DNA of 64,000 bases. Source: Yamadazyma tenuis (lineage: Eukaryota > Ascomycota > Pichiomycetes > Serinales > Debaryomycetaceae). Shown here one piece after another: positions 1 to 9,576 of this stretch. The stretch lies in assembly GCF_029203305.1 (NCBI RefSeq), contig NC_089461.1, positions 1,364,001 to 1,428,000 of the forward strand, in the 5' to 3' direction. A model generated the notes under the pieces. The model made no database searches. It had not been told where the DNA came from and worked only from the letters and a program-made list of their open reading frames with translations. A program made the translations under genes and the position numbers. Numbering within the stretch: position 1 is the first letter of the stretch; each line of letters begins with the position of its first letter.

Positions 1-465
1 ACGAGTGAAGGAGAGAAGAATGAACCAAACCAAGTGGCTCAGGAAACGAACACAGAAATTATAGCTATTGTGAAGAAGATTATTCACGTGATTTCAAATT
101 TCAAAGCTAGTAATTTGAACACTGATAATTCATCTGGTGATTCAACCGAATTGCGTTCGACTATTAGAGATATTATATTGAAATTGCCTTCTCAGTTACA
201 GCAATCAGCGACCCCAGGGTCAAATACCCAACAAACAAACGACAAAATCTTTGTGTTTGCCAAAGAATCCTTAGATATGATTAGCAGGTTAACTAATGTG
301 TTTGATGATCAACTAAAGAAAGCTGAAACATGGATTGGGGCTGACGACAATGCTTCAACCCCAGCCCAGCCAAATGGATCGGAGACTGGATCCGACTTCG
401 GTTCCTCAACTCAAAGTCCTACTCCTAATTATACCTATAATGGGGACAATAAGATCCAAAGCTGA
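1..465 (+). CDS. OPI1: Opi1-like transcriptional repressor, C-terminal part (5' end cut by window)
   Basis: The frame is open from base 1 with no ATG before a run of coding sequence, so this is the 3' part of a longer gene that starts outside the window. It encodes about 154 residues ending in a TGA stop at 463-465. I recognise the C-terminal fungal Opi1 pattern: a helix ending in LPSQ, then KIFVFAKESLDMISRLTNVF followed by a helix with AETWI, and a polar Ser/Gly/Asn tail. Opi1 represses inositol- and choline-responsive phospholipid genes. It is held at the ER by phosphatidic acid and Scs2 and moves to the nucleus when inositol is plentiful. In S. cerevisiae its C-terminal region contacts the Ino2 activator. 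The ER-binding and leucine-zipper parts would lie outside the window and cannot be checked. The assignment rests on family memory of this C-terminal segment only. Confidence 0.7.
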   Translation, partial: TSEGEKNEPNQVAQETNTEIIAIVKKIIHVISNFKASNLNTDNSSGDSTELRSTIRDIILKLPSQLQQSATPGSNTQQTNDKIFVFAKESLDMISRLTNVFDDQLKKAETWIGADDNASTPAQPNGSETGSDFGSSTQSPTPNYTYNGDNKIQS

Positions 466-1343
466 GCGTGATACTCGTCTGGCCTATTGTATTTTATAGC
501 TAATGAATTTACGAATATTACTCTAATTTGTTGTAATAATCTGTAATGCAGGGGAGATCAGATGGTTAGATTATGCCAACAGCGTTAGTTTTCTATGTTT
601 TTCTTTCATAGATTTGAAGCCCCCATTTCAGGTAGAGATTTGGAGCCTCTGATGGTGTCAGTACGCTTAACTGTAAAGAAGCCTAACCGAAGGATTTCTA
701 CTCTTTAGCGCTTTAAGGCAAATTTTGAAGGGTTTTTCTACACAGCGCGAATTTAATTTGTCACAGTCCTCATATTTTTGTGCAATATACCCATACCATT
801 AAGATAGCCCATGTCATATAGAAGGGCGGGTATAGCTACCAAACTAATTTGTGATCAAACTATTGGGCCCTTGACAGTGAAATCACTTATTCGGCAACTG
901 GAAAAGGAAAGTACTAGCAATAAAATATGCCTAGGCAGGAAGGGGGCTTTGTAGAGATAGATAGCATTTGTTACTCACCTGCCACAGCCAAAAGTTTTGG
1001 GGAAAGAGTACGTTCAGCATGCCACTACTTACAAATACTGATTCTGGCAAAAGGTTAAAAACTCCACTCTTGACTGCAATCTAGCCCCTAATGTTATCTC
1101 GTTGAGGAAACTTATTTGAGTTCCTATTTAGGTTATATAATTATATTTCCTAAATAGGAAATTTTAGGGGAAGGAAAATTGCAGCAATAGGGAAAGAACA
1201 TAATTTGTTTACTGAATGCAGTAATTCATCAATATGACTACTACGAATAGTAATTTCCATGATATTGAATGTATAGGAAACTTATAAATATGATTGAACC
1301 AGCTAGTTTGCCATAATTTTCCTAACTAACGTACTTTTGTGAA
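466..1343. other. Intergenic region, 878 bp, with a palindromic MADS-box site
   Basis: No convincing ORF or RNA gene is visible here. It should hold the OPI1 terminator and the promoter of the globin-domain gene. The one striking element is the 40-bp palindrome at 1121-1160, listed separately. Confidence 0.6.
1121..1160. promoter_or_regulatory. 40-bp near-perfect palindrome with two CArG/Mcm1-type boxes
   Basis: The arms TTCCTATTTAGG (1121-1132) and CCTAAATAGGAA (1149-1160) are exact reverse complements over 12 bp. The AT-only spacer is itself palindromic at its core (ATATAATTATAT). Each arm contains a CC(A/T)6GG box: 1123-1132 and 1149-1158. The right box with its flanks reads TTTCCTAAATAGGAAA (1146-1161), close to the Mcm1 P-box and early-cell-cycle-box form. 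It lies about 185 bp upstream of the globin-domain ATG. Binding by Mcm1 is inferred. Confidence 0.6.
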
Positions 1344-3728
1344 ATGACCCTTTGTTTATCTAAAGACGACTTACACCAGGTAAGAGCTTGCTGGAACAAT
1401 GTTCAAGCCAACAACAAATACCACAAAGATCAGTTCATCACTAGATTGTTCTCCAACTTATTGGCTGCCAACTCCAGTTTGAAATCTTTTTTCAGCAACG
1501 ATCTTATAGTAAGAGAACACAGTTTATTATTCAATGACTTATTAAATTATTCAGTTCTCTACTTGGATAACGTTGAGAGATTGAATCAGTTTTTGAACCT
1601 GTTCTTAAAGACAAACAATGATGTTGTCAGAACCATCGACTACTTGGAGCCAATGGGAACCGCCTTAGTCCAGACATTTAGACAATGGCTTGGAAAGGGG
1701 ATTTTCAATGATAAGATGGAACAATTATGGGTTCAAATTTACATTCACTTGGCCAACATTATTTTGGTATTTTCCGATGATTCTGATGCTTCTAGTGTTG
1801 GATCTGAATCTGAAGTAGAGTCTGAATCCGAATCTGTTGAAGAAATCCCTGCTTTGAACATTGCCAGAAACAGAGAACCAAAGCAACAAGAAGACGTTTA
1901 TACTCCAATGACTCCGGTTAGTCCAATCCTTCAACAGGTTGAAGAAGAAGAGGAAGACATTGATGCTGAGCACCAAGATGAATACTCGGGAAGACCAATT
2001 GATTTATCTAAGAAGCCATCCATTCAGATCAACCTTAGATCTAATGATAAATACAGAGGATTCAGAAGAAATGACTCTAGTGTGGTTGAAATTGAACCAG
2101 TATTACCAGCTAGATCTCCAATGAGACAAGCACCAAAAGCAGCACCTACACCAGCATTGTCAGCTAAGTTCAATAACTTGAAATCAAAAATGGTCTACGA
2201 TTCTGATGAAGAAGAAGAAGAAAAGGGATTCGGATTCGACCCTAGAAAGTCTAACAAGAAAAGAAGTGTATTCCAAGAAACAATGGAACAAACACCACCA
2301 CCTCCAATCGAAAAAGACTTCCATCCTGTCGAAGAAGTTGAGGAATATGACCTCGACGAAAAGCCAAGTGATTTGGATATTACTTTGCAACCAATTGTGG
2401 AAACTAGTGACAATGACCACTTTAATGATAACTCATCTTCCATCTACAATAGTGACAACAGTGAACCATCATCTCAAGAAAACACTTTATCATTACACTC
2501 CCACTATTCTCACGGTACTGAGGAAACAGAACCAATGTCTTTGCAAAAGGTGGAATTGACCTCCATGAACAGTAACGAATATCGGTCTGACACTTCGGTT
2601 GAGAATGCTAGAGTTTTCTCCAAGACGTATGACTCTAGGCAAACTTCGATTAGTTCAGTTGAACCAGAATTTATGGCTTCAATTAATGCACCAAAGTCAT
2701 CTACTAGATTTAGCTCTAGGTCTTGTATGTCTCAAACTGACTTGAGCCTTCAAAAATCTATTCAACTGAGTCAAAGAGCTTCGTTGGGTTTTATGAGATC
2801 GAGTTTTATCTTGAAGAAAGAGGTTGAGGAATTAGGTTTCAACCAGCCAGAAAATGTATTTGCCAAACCTCCAACTATTCCTGCTGCTTTGAGCTCGACT
2901 ACTTCTCTCCCACAAAAGACAATTGAAACTCCAATTTCTACAGTTACGAAGGCACCTTTGGGTTCTTCTAGCGATGATGAATCTTATGACTTGTTGAACA
3001 CCTTCATGCCAATAACCAAGAGCTCCAAGGCTCAACTCAAAAACAAGAAGTTTACTTCTTCTTGTACGAACTTGAGCTCAACTCAACCAAGATCTCACCC
3101 ACATTTGGCTAGACACTCCAGGTCAGTCTCTAACTTGAACAGTGCTAGGCACAACAACTATGATCCTTTACAATGTACTGAAACCACCGCTGTCATCAGA
3201 GGTCATAATTCTGATAATACTAAGGGCAAAGTCAAGAGATCTTTCACAGACAAGTTGAGGTCATTATTTGGAGCCAGTCATAAACCTCAAAAGTCAGAGC
3301 AAAGAACGATCTCGAGTCCAATTGAAACCACATACTCAACCAACTCAACCGTTCCTGCCAAGTCAAGATCAAGCATGTCTTCTGTTCCAGGATCCAGCTT
3401 CAGTAAAGTATCAAGAATTTCCACCAATACATCTGTTGATCAAACTAGAAGTGAAAGGGAAAGCCTTGATAAGTTTAGTGAATCTATTTCCAGCGCTCCA
3501 AAAAAGTCTTTCAGTAGAAGGCATAGCAGAATGTCAAGTGTAACTGACTTACGTTCTATCAACACAGTGGAAAGCAGTGAATCTACTTCAGGTTTCTCAT
3601 TCTTTGACAGAAAAAGCTCCACCAGTTCTCGTTATACCACAAGAGGTGAACGTAAGAAGAACAAGTACAATGTGACTAAAACTCCTTACGATGTCTTCTC
3701 TCACAACAAGTTGGTGTTCAGTAACTAG
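1344..3728 (+). CDS. Globin-domain protein with long disordered Ser/acidic tail
   Basis: This encodes a 794-residue protein. Residues about 5-142 read as a globin fold: a B-helix region, Phe49/Phe50 at the CD corner, His59 where distal E7 would fall, then LEPMGTALVQTFRQWLG (101-117) and a final helix ending in IHLANII. That EPMG-x-AL pattern is typical of fungal globins. No His occurs between residues 60 and 134, so the proximal F8 His is absent and ordinary haem ligation is doubtful. The rest is low complexity: acidic runs, many Ser/Thr, several SP sites, and basic segments such as RSFTDKLRSLFG near residue 635. The end is short and aromatic. The ATG at 1344 is the first in frame. The domain order resembles a regulatory or scaffold protein more than an oxygen carrier; the function is not known to me. 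A 40-bp MADS-box palindrome lies upstream. Confidence 0.75.
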   Translation: MTLCLSKDDLHQVRACWNNVQANNKYHKDQFITRLFSNLLAANSSLKSFFSNDLIVREHSLLFNDLLNYSVLYLDNVERLNQFLNLFLKTNNDVVRTIDYLEPMGTALVQTFRQWLGKGIFNDKMEQLWVQIYIHLANIILVFSDDSDASSVGSESEVESESESVEEIPALNIARNREPKQQEDVYTPMTPVSPILQQVEEEEEDIDAEHQDEYSGRPIDLSKKPSIQINLRSNDKYRGFRRNDSSVVEIEPVLPARSPMRQAPKAAPTPALSAKFNNLKSKMVYDSDEEEEEKGFGFDPRKSNKKRSVFQETMEQTPPPPIEKDFHPVEEVEEYDLDEKPSDLDITLQPIVETSDNDHFNDNSSSIYNSDNSEPSSQENTLSLHSHYSHGTEETEPMSLQKVELTSMNSNEYRSDTSVENARVFSKTYDSRQTSISSVEPEFMASINAPKSSTRFSSRSCMSQTDLSLQKSIQLSQRASLGFMRSSFILKKEVEELGFNQPENVFAKPPTIPAALSSTTSLPQKTIETPISTVTKAPLGSSSDDESYDLLNTFMPITKSSKAQLKNKKFTSSCTNLSSTQPRSHPHLARHSRSVSNLNSARHNNYDPLQCTETTAVIRGHNSDNTKGKVKRSFTDKLRSLFGASHKPQKSEQRTISSPIETTYSTNSTVPAKSRSSMSSVPGSSFSKVSRISTNTSVDQTRSERESLDKFSESISSAPKKSFSRRHSRMSSVTDLRSINTVESSESTSGFSFFDRKSSTSSRYTTRGERKKNKYNVTKTPYDVFSHNKLVFSN

Positions 3729-3879
3729 TCTTCTAATACCATGTTTATATCTTAATGCAAAATAATGTAATTAGTCCGGATCTTCAGTGCAAGTTTCCCT
3801 GTAAGAGTCGCGATCCAGTTGACTCATTATTAGAGTTTGCGTCTGGTACTTCTTTTTTTTATTAAACAACTTTACCAGT

Positions 3880-5280
3880 ATGACTTCTTCATACCCTGAT
3901 GCCGAGTCAATAGAGTTACAGAACATCAATACCCATAAACAAGTAAATCAAGTATCTCGTGGCTCCCGGGAACTGACGAGGACTGAAGATCAAATTGAAG
4001 GGACTGATAGAGATGAGATCAAATATCCAGAAGGAGGATGGAGGGCCTATCTGGTTGTCTTTGGTTCCTTTTGTGGATGTTGTACTTGCTTAGGTTTGGT
4101 TAATTCCATTGGATCTGTTCAAGCTTATGTTTCCTCTCATCAGTTGGCTAATCTAAGTGCCCTTTCTATCTCGTGGATATTCTCCATTTATTTATCTTTG
4201 GCATACGCTTTAGGAGTTGTAATTGGACCCATATTTGACTATAGGGGCAGTCAGATCATATTGGTGATATCAACAGCCTTTATATTTGCAGGGTTAATGG
4301 GTGCAGCCAATAGTACGCAAATTTACCAATTTATATTGAGCTTTATGAGTCTTGGTATTGGGAATGGGATTGGGTTAACACCCCTTGTCAGCGTCATTAA
4401 CCACTGGTTTTTAAGAAAGAGAGGGCTCATCACGGGATTGGTTACTTGTGGAGGTTCTGTCGGAGGTTTAACATTCCCATTACTCTTGAGATATGCGTTT
4501 GCAAAGTATGGGTACGTGTGGGCCATGAGAATTCTTGCTTTTATGGCCACTGGATGTATGTTGATATCGATAGTCTTCTGTAAAGAGCGGATTCGTCGAC
4601 CCAAACAAGAAAGGTCAATTAGTTGTTTGTCCAGAAGAGGGATTGACTTCCAACAGATATACCAAAGGGCTGTAGCTATCGCCAGAAGACACAACCAAAA
4701 GAGCTTCTGGTTGACAATTGCAGCTTCCTTTTGTACTGAATTGAGTTTGGTATTAACAGTTACTTATTTCGTGGTTTACGCTATGGCACAGGGAGTTTCA
4801 GAATCGACTGGTTATTTGCTCTTAACAATATGGAATGCTACAAGTATAGGGGGTAGAATCTTGCCTGGATTTGCATCTGATTTCATGGGAAAGTTTAATG
4901 TGCATATATTGATGCTTTTGGGCTTGAATCTTTGCTTTTTTGTCATCTGGTATGGTTACGGCCATAGCCTAAAAGTCCTATTCGTTTTTGCTGGGATTGG
5001 TGGGTTTTTCCTGGGGCTGATTTTGGGAATGATCCCAACATGTTTGGCCCTGATAACCAAAGTTTCCGAGTTTGGTGAAAGATACGGAATACTTAATTTC
5101 TGTTTAAGTTTTGGGAATTTGGTGGGGGTGCCTATTGGTGCAGCAATTATCAGAGAGGGAAGTATATCTGACTATGATCACTTTGTCCTTCTAGTAGCAT
5201 CTTTATGTTTAGTAGGCATGATTCTTTTTATTCTTGCACGTGCTACGATAGTTGGTTTCCGGTTGAATGTAAAGGTTTGA
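3880..5280 (+). CDS. MFS monocarboxylate-type transporter (MCH family)
   Basis: This is a 466-residue polytopic membrane protein of the yeast MCH (monocarboxylate transporter homologue) family within the major facilitator superfamily. A hydrophilic N-terminus of about 48 residues leads into YPEGGWRAYLVVFGSF, the family signature at TM1. About twelve hydrophobic segments follow, with the usual central loop around KERIRRPKQERS (residues 233-245). The MFS-type motif WFLRKRGLITG sits after TM4. Members of this family in S. cerevisiae include the riboflavin transporter Mch5 and proteins of unknown substrate such as Mch4; the substrate here cannot be told from sequence. Three in-frame CTG codons (5011, 5017, 5050) fall in TM10-11 and may be read as Ser in this organism. 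It sits between the globin-domain gene and a small membrane protein on the same strand. Confidence 0.85.
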   Translation: MTSSYPDAESIELQNINTHKQVNQVSRGSRELTRTEDQIEGTDRDEIKYPEGGWRAYLVVFGSFCGCCTCLGLVNSIGSVQAYVSSHQLANLSALSISWIFSIYLSLAYALGVVIGPIFDYRGSQIILVISTAFIFAGLMGAANSTQIYQFILSFMSLGIGNGIGLTPLVSVINHWFLRKRGLITGLVTCGGSVGGLTFPLLLRYAFAKYGYVWAMRILAFMATGCMLISIVFCKERIRRPKQERSISCLSRRGIDFQQIYQRAVAIARRHNQKSFWLTIAASFCTELSLVLTVTYFVVYAMAQGVSESTGYLLLTIWNATSIGGRILPGFASDFMGKFNVHILMLLGLNLCFFVIWYGYGHSLKVLFVFAGIGGFFLGLILGMIPTCLALITKVSEFGERYGILNFCLSFGNLVGVPIGAAIIREGSISDYDHFVLLVASLCLVGMILFILARATIVGFRLNVKV

Positions 5281-5375
5281 AATTCGAAATTTTAAGCTTT
5301 TGGGTTTGTGGTTGCAAAATCTTTTAAAAAACAGATTGCGACACAGACAAGTAATACTTCTTATTTTTACTGAAA

Positions 5376-5897
5376 ATGCCATTATCGTCCCTGGTTAATG
5401 GCCGTTTGCAACGACTCGAAGAATTAGCCAACGAAACTTCTTTGTTTAACGGTTATTCGCTGAGTGAATCACTAGATTGTGATGTTTACAATCAATCGGT
5501 GGAAGAACCCGTTTTGCACCAAGGAACTGGGGCAAGAACCTTTTTTAACTGCTTATTCTACAGGGGCTTCGTCCTGGAAGCCCAACCATTGTTGCCCGTG
5601 CACAGAAATATTAGTCCATGTGCCGTTCCTGTTCCTTCGATTTACGGAACATATCTTAGAATGTTGCCCAACATCTTCTGGTCCTATCTTTTGAGCGAAA
5701 ACATTAGAAATCTGATTAGGAATAACCAGAGATTAGTGTTACTTGGTGTTTTCTTTGTACTCGTGATCGTTACAATTGTATTGTACTCGACAGACCAGCT
5801 TGTTAGAGTGGGATTAATTTTTAAGGGTATCTTTTGTTTTATCATTAGCATTACCCTTCACCCAGAAAGCCAATGGGCAAGAGTTTGTTATGTATGA
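5376..5897 (+). CDS. Small putative membrane protein, unrecognised
   Basis: This encodes 173 residues. The ATG at 5376 has an A at -3 (GAAAATGCC). I do not recognise a family. The first 100 residues are polar with a few aromatic residues and scattered Cys; one strong transmembrane segment (RLVLLGVFFVLVIVTIVLY, about 119-137) follows, and a second hydrophobic stretch (LIFKGIFCFIISITL, about 147-161) lies near the C-terminus. A tail-anchored or two-span protein is possible. It lies 95 bp after the MCH-type transporter and converges on RML2. The clear hydrophobic pattern and the lack of a better frame support it being real, but a spurious ORF cannot be excluded. Confidence 0.5.
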   Translation: MPLSSLVNGRLQRLEELANETSLFNGYSLSESLDCDVYNQSVEEPVLHQGTGARTFFNCLFYRGFVLEAQPLLPVHRNISPCAVPVPSIYGTYLRMLPNIFWSYLLSENIRNLIRNNQRLVLLGVFFVLVIVTIVLYSTDQLVRVGLIFKGIFCFIISITLHPESQWARVCYV

Positions 5898-5972
5898 GCG
5901 GTCAATTTGACTGGTTTTATTATGCCTTTTGGATAGTGTTTGAATAGTATATATACATGAATTCTATTTATA

Positions 5973-7061
5973 TCAAGCTCTTCTATCTCTCACCTTAAAC
6001 CTGTTGACATTCTTGAACTTTCTTGTTTTTGCAAACTTCTTAAGACCCCACATGGATTGGGAAACCTTATTGGACTTGGATTTACCTCTACCACCACCAT
6101 GAGGATGGTCAACTGCATTCATGGCCACCCCTCTAACCATTGGTCTAAATCCTCTCCGACGAGATCTACCAGCTTTACCCCATTGAATAGCCAGGTGCTC
6201 CTTATTGGAAACAGTTCCTAAAGTGGCATGGCAATCGAGGTTCACATAACGATGTTCACCCGATGCCAACCTAACCACTGCTTTGTTCATTTCCGGATGC
6301 TTAGATAACAATCTGGCAAAAGTACCGGCAGATTTGACCATCTGACCTCTGCCTCCTGGATGCAATCCAATATTGTGAATAATACTACCGACTGGTAGCA
6401 TTTTTAAAGGCAAACAGTTACCTCTTTGAATAATTCTAGCATTCAAAAGAGCTTCATCAATTTCACCATTATTGGTTTGTTTCATTTCATTGATGAAATC
6501 TTCTGGAATTCCAGCCCTGAAAGATTCAACTTGATCACCAGCTCTCAAACCGGAGGATGCTAAAATGTAAGATAGTTGACCACTGGTATTATGTTTGAGT
6601 AGGGCAATATGACCAGACCTATTAGGATCATATTCTATTCTCACCACTGTTTGACTTCCAGGGATTAATCTGTGACTGTCCACCAATCTGATTCTTCTCT
6701 TATGTCCACCACCTCTTCCTCTTACGGTTATTTTACCTCTATGGTTTCTACCAGCAGTATTCTTCTTTGGTACCGTCAATTCTTTTAATGGTCTTCCCTT
6801 GTATAAATGATCGTGAATAGGTTTCTTGAAGTTGGTGGAACCAGGCAATTCATGTCCTCTTCCGTAGGTTTTCAATTTCACTTGAGCCATGATCAATTTC
6901 CTTTGTCTCTTATAAATCTCGTCTCTCTTTTCCAATTCAGTCATGTCGAGATCAGATTTGTCTGCGATTACCGTTCCTGGAATAGGGACGGTAGATTGGA
7001 ATCTGGTCAAACATGCCCTCACTGGTTGAGCCAACCTGAGGCTTGCTCTCCAAGGGATCAT
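5973..7061 (-). CDS. RML2: Mitochondrial large ribosomal subunit protein uL2m
   Basis: This encodes 362 residues of the universal ribosomal protein L2 family. A basic, hydroxylated N-terminus ([20 protein letters not shown]) reads as a mitochondrial presequence. The conserved blocks are in order: [20 protein letters not shown], the [14 protein letters not shown] strand, the [20 protein letters not shown] stretch, and the peptidyl-transferase-proximal [12 protein letters not shown] near the C-terminus. uL2m helps build the peptidyl transferase centre of the mitoribosome. It is transcribed divergently from ATP5 across a 251-bp promoter region, so two mitochondrial genes share that space. Confidence 0.95.
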   Translation of the reverse strand: MIPWRASLRLAQPVRACLTRFQSTVPIPGTVIADKSDLDMTELEKRDEIYKRQRKLIMAQVKLKTYGRGHELPGSTNFKKPIHDHLYKGRPLKELTVPKKNTAGRNHRGKITVRGRGGGHKRRIRLVDSHRLIPGSQTVVRIEYDPNRSGHIALLKHNTSGQLSYILASSGLRAGDQVESFRAGIPEDFINEMKQTNNGEIDEALLNARIIQRGNCLPLKMLPVGSIIHNIGLHPGGRGQMVKSAGTFARLLSKHPEMNKAVVRLASGEHRYVNLDCHATLGTVSNKEHLAIQWGKAGRSRRRGFRPMVRGVAMNAVDHPHGGGRGKSKSNKVSQSMWGLKKFAKTRKFKNVNRFKVRDRRA

Positions 7062-7180
7062 ATTGCTAAGGCTTTGTTTAAGTAAAAAAGATTTCGATGT
7101 AAATGCCTTTAAACCAAAGTGAGCTGAAAAATTTGGTGTGCGACAAATGAAGTATCGATGGACTGAAGTTTACTGGGGAT

Positions 7181-7203
7181 ACGCGTAAGTCTCAGCAGCC
7201 AAT
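7181..7203. promoter_or_regulatory. ACGCGT and CCAAT motifs in the shared RML2/ATP5 promoter
   Basis: The 251-bp divergent promoter holds an MCB-like ACGCGT at 7181-7186 and a CCAAT box at 7199-7203. CCAAT is the Hap2/3/4/5 core that drives respiratory genes in yeasts. Both motifs are short and could occur by chance. Confidence 0.3.
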
Positions 7204-7312
7204 GAATTTTCAGAAAAACTGCTAGTCTCAATACCCGAATTTTTCATCAACAATTGGGATTTAAAATACTCATAGTTTCTTTCTGAGAGATCATAATTTC
7301 ACACATAGTATA

Positions 7313-7933
7313 ATGATTGGATCTAGAGTTTTCTTGCGTTCTATGGCTACCGCCACTAAGTCCGTCAAACCACCTATTCAATTGTTCGGTGTTGATGGCA
7401 CTTACGCCAATGCATTGTACAGCGCTTCTGCTCAAGATTCATCCATTGACAAGACTTTCCAAGCTTTGACTAGAATCAATGAGTTGGTTACCCAAGACCC
7501 TAAAGTTAGCGGATACTTGACCAATCCAGCTTTAAGTAAAGAAGACAGAGCTATTGTTATTGACACCATTGCATCCAACTTGAAGTTAGAAAAGCCAATT
7601 GTGAATTTCTTGACTGTCTTGTCAGACAACAACAGGTTAGGCGAATTCTCTTCTATCTATCAGAAATTCGGCTTATTGAATGATGCTCATAATGGTCTTG
7701 TTGAAGCTAAAATCACCTCCGCCAAGGCTTTGGATTCTAAGATCTTAAAAAGATTACAAACTGCAATTAGCAAGTCTTCATTTGTTGGAGAAGGCAAGAC
7801 TTTGAAAGTTTCCAACGATGTTAACCCAGAAATCTTGGGTGGTTTAGTTGTGGAAGTCGGTGACAGAACTGTCGACTTGTCTATTTCTTCTAAGGTTGCC
7901 AGATTAAACAACGCTTTAGGTGAATCCTTATAG
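7313..7933 (+). CDS. ATP5: F1Fo ATP synthase OSCP subunit
   Basis: This encodes 206 residues of the OSCP/delta-subunit family, close to the usual yeast length of about 210. After a short presequence (MIGSRVFLRSMATATKSVKP) the mature protein begins IQLFGVDGTYANALYSAS, which is the conserved OSCP opening. The C-terminal signature NPEILGGLVVEVGDRTVDLSISSKV is intact. OSCP joins the peripheral stalk to the top of the F1 head in the mitochondrial inner membrane. It diverges from RML2. INH1, the inhibitor of the same enzyme, lies 27 kb downstream. Confidence 0.96.
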   Translation: MIGSRVFLRSMATATKSVKPPIQLFGVDGTYANALYSASAQDSSIDKTFQALTRINELVTQDPKVSGYLTNPALSKEDRAIVIDTIASNLKLEKPIVNFLTVLSDNNRLGEFSSIYQKFGLLNDAHNGLVEAKITSAKALDSKILKRLQTAISKSSFVGEGKTLKVSNDVNPEILGGLVVEVGDRTVDLSISSKVARLNNALGESL

Positions 7934-8079
7934 ATAGCTTATGAATTTTATGTATCGTTTAGAATTCTATTGAAACAATAAAAAGATATTCAGGTATTCA
8001 TTGCCGAGACATTCCGCTACCCACAAGGACCTTAAAACAAGTTTAGCTTTATAGCCATTATATCACCATTACCTTACAG

Positions 8080-9576
8080 ATGGAAACTGCTCAACTCGTT
8101 GCGAAAATTCCAGGCGAATATATGACGGCATTTAGAGCATTTAGATTGGTGGTTCTATTAGCCACCATCTTGTTTAACGGGTTCATATACCTTTATCCTG
8201 ACCTTTTGAATAAGTCAGATCAGTGTAAATGGCACGAATTTGATGAATCTTCCAAAATCAAGCCAAAGAATCCTGTCCTCAATAATCTTCCAACACAAGT
8301 ATTAGAAAAGTTACTACTCACATTTCCTTCTCTTCAAGATAATGACAAGTGGTTCAACAACTCTACTCATTCTAGTGATGGATACATTAAAGATATACAT
8401 ATGTTGACCTTTGGAGATCCTCAAATCAATGGAAATTGGCCAAGTACTCCGTATATCAAGAGATTTGATAACTACGGCAATGATTACTATTTGGGCCACA
8501 TCTACAATGTGATGCAAAGAAGATTACAGCCTAGTCATGTTGCAGTCATGGGAGATTTGTTTTCTTCTCAGTGGATCTTAGATAGCGAGTTCTACAATCG
8601 TACTTTAAGGTTCGTTGAGAGACTTTTCCCCAGGAGTTTGGAGTATAAGAAAACTGTAATTGACACTCATAGCAAGCACGAAAACTATGATTGGAGGGGC
8701 TGGTTGGACCAAGAAGTTATGATGTTGGCTCAATCGAGGTTCAGTTCAAGAGTATACAATGATGTTTATGATTGGGTTTACGAAAATCACAAATACCCAA
8801 ATCATCATGAGCCCCTTTTCATCAATCTCACAGGCAACCACGATATTGGATATAGTGGAGATGCCACTTGGCAGCATATGGCCCGGTTCCATCATTTGTT
8901 TGGACAAAACAATTATGTTATTTATTATAACTTGAATAGTCAAGAACAGTGGAGATTGGTGGTATTAGACTCCTTGACTTTAGAGGGTCCTGCATTACAA
9001 GAAGAGTTTGTTAACTACACTTGGCAATTCCTTGATGGCTTGGAGGAGACGAATAAAAGATTTAACGGATCAACTATTCTTTTAACTCACATTCCTTTCT
9101 ATAAGGAAGCTGGGTTATGCAAGGATGGACCCGAGCATATCTATTACGAGAACTATGAACCTGAACCTTATAAAAATGGGAAGCTACGCTCCCAAAACCA
9201 CTTATCATATGACACAAGTCAAAAGGTATTGGATATAGTTTTCCCTAACCCAGATCAAGGTGGTATTATTTTGACCGGACATGATCATTATGGGTGTGAT
9301 GACTGGTATAACTACGATGGTTCTCAATGGATAGCCTCTAAGCAATTGAATCAAACGACTAGAAAATCTGTAAGAGAGATTGTTGTTCAATCCATGATGG
9401 GAGACTTTGACGGTCAAACTGGCTTGGTGTCAGGTCACTACGATTATAATGCCCAATCGTGGGAGTTTGAGTTCTCCTACTGTTCATTTGTTGTACAACA
9501 CTGGTGGTGGGCGGCAAAGGCTCTTACTGTCGTTACAATATTGTTGCAGTCTGTGGGACTTTTATTCCATATATGA
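8080..9576 (+). CDS. TED1: ER metallophosphoesterase Ted1
   Basis: This encodes 498 residues. A hydrophobic segment near residues 22-42 acts as a signal anchor, and a C-terminal segment (ALTVVTILLQSVGLLFHI) acts as a second membrane span. Between them is a calcineurin-like phosphoesterase domain with FGDPQINGNWPSTPYIKR, MGDLFSSQW, TGNHDIGY and GHDHYGCDD supplying the metal-binding Asp, His and Asn residues. The stretch YGNDYYLGHIYNVMQRRL-P matches Ted1 better than its paralogue Cdc1. Ted1 acts in the ER on GPI-anchor glycan processing, together with the p24 proteins, for export of GPI-anchored cargo. It converges on DOT5, whose stop lies 82 bp further on. Confidence 0.9.
   Translation: METAQLVAKIPGEYMTAFRAFRLVVLLATILFNGFIYLYPDLLNKSDQCKWHEFDESSKIKPKNPVLNNLPTQVLEKLLLTFPSLQDNDKWFNNSTHSSDGYIKDIHMLTFGDPQINGNWPSTPYIKRFDNYGNDYYLGHIYNVMQRRLQPSHVAVMGDLFSSQWILDSEFYNRTLRFVERLFPRSLEYKKTVIDTHSKHENYDWRGWLDQEVMMLAQSRFSSRVYNDVYDWVYENHKYPNHHEPLFINLTGNHDIGYSGDATWQHMARFHHLFGQNNYVIYYNLNSQEQWRLVVLDSLTLEGPALQEEFVNYTWQFLDGLEETNKRFNGSTILLTHIPFYKEAGLCKDGPEHIYYENYEPEPYKNGKLRSQNHLSYDTSQKVLDIVFPNPDQGGIILTGHDHYGCDDWYNYDGSQWIASKQLNQTTRKSVREIVVQSMMGDFDGQTGLVSGHYDYNAQSWEFEFSYCSFVVQHWWWAAKALTVVTILLQSVGLLFHI

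Noticed and set aside
34..465. Start of the first gene at GTG, position 34
   Set aside because: The frame is open from base 1, so this is an internal codon of a gene cut by the window edge.
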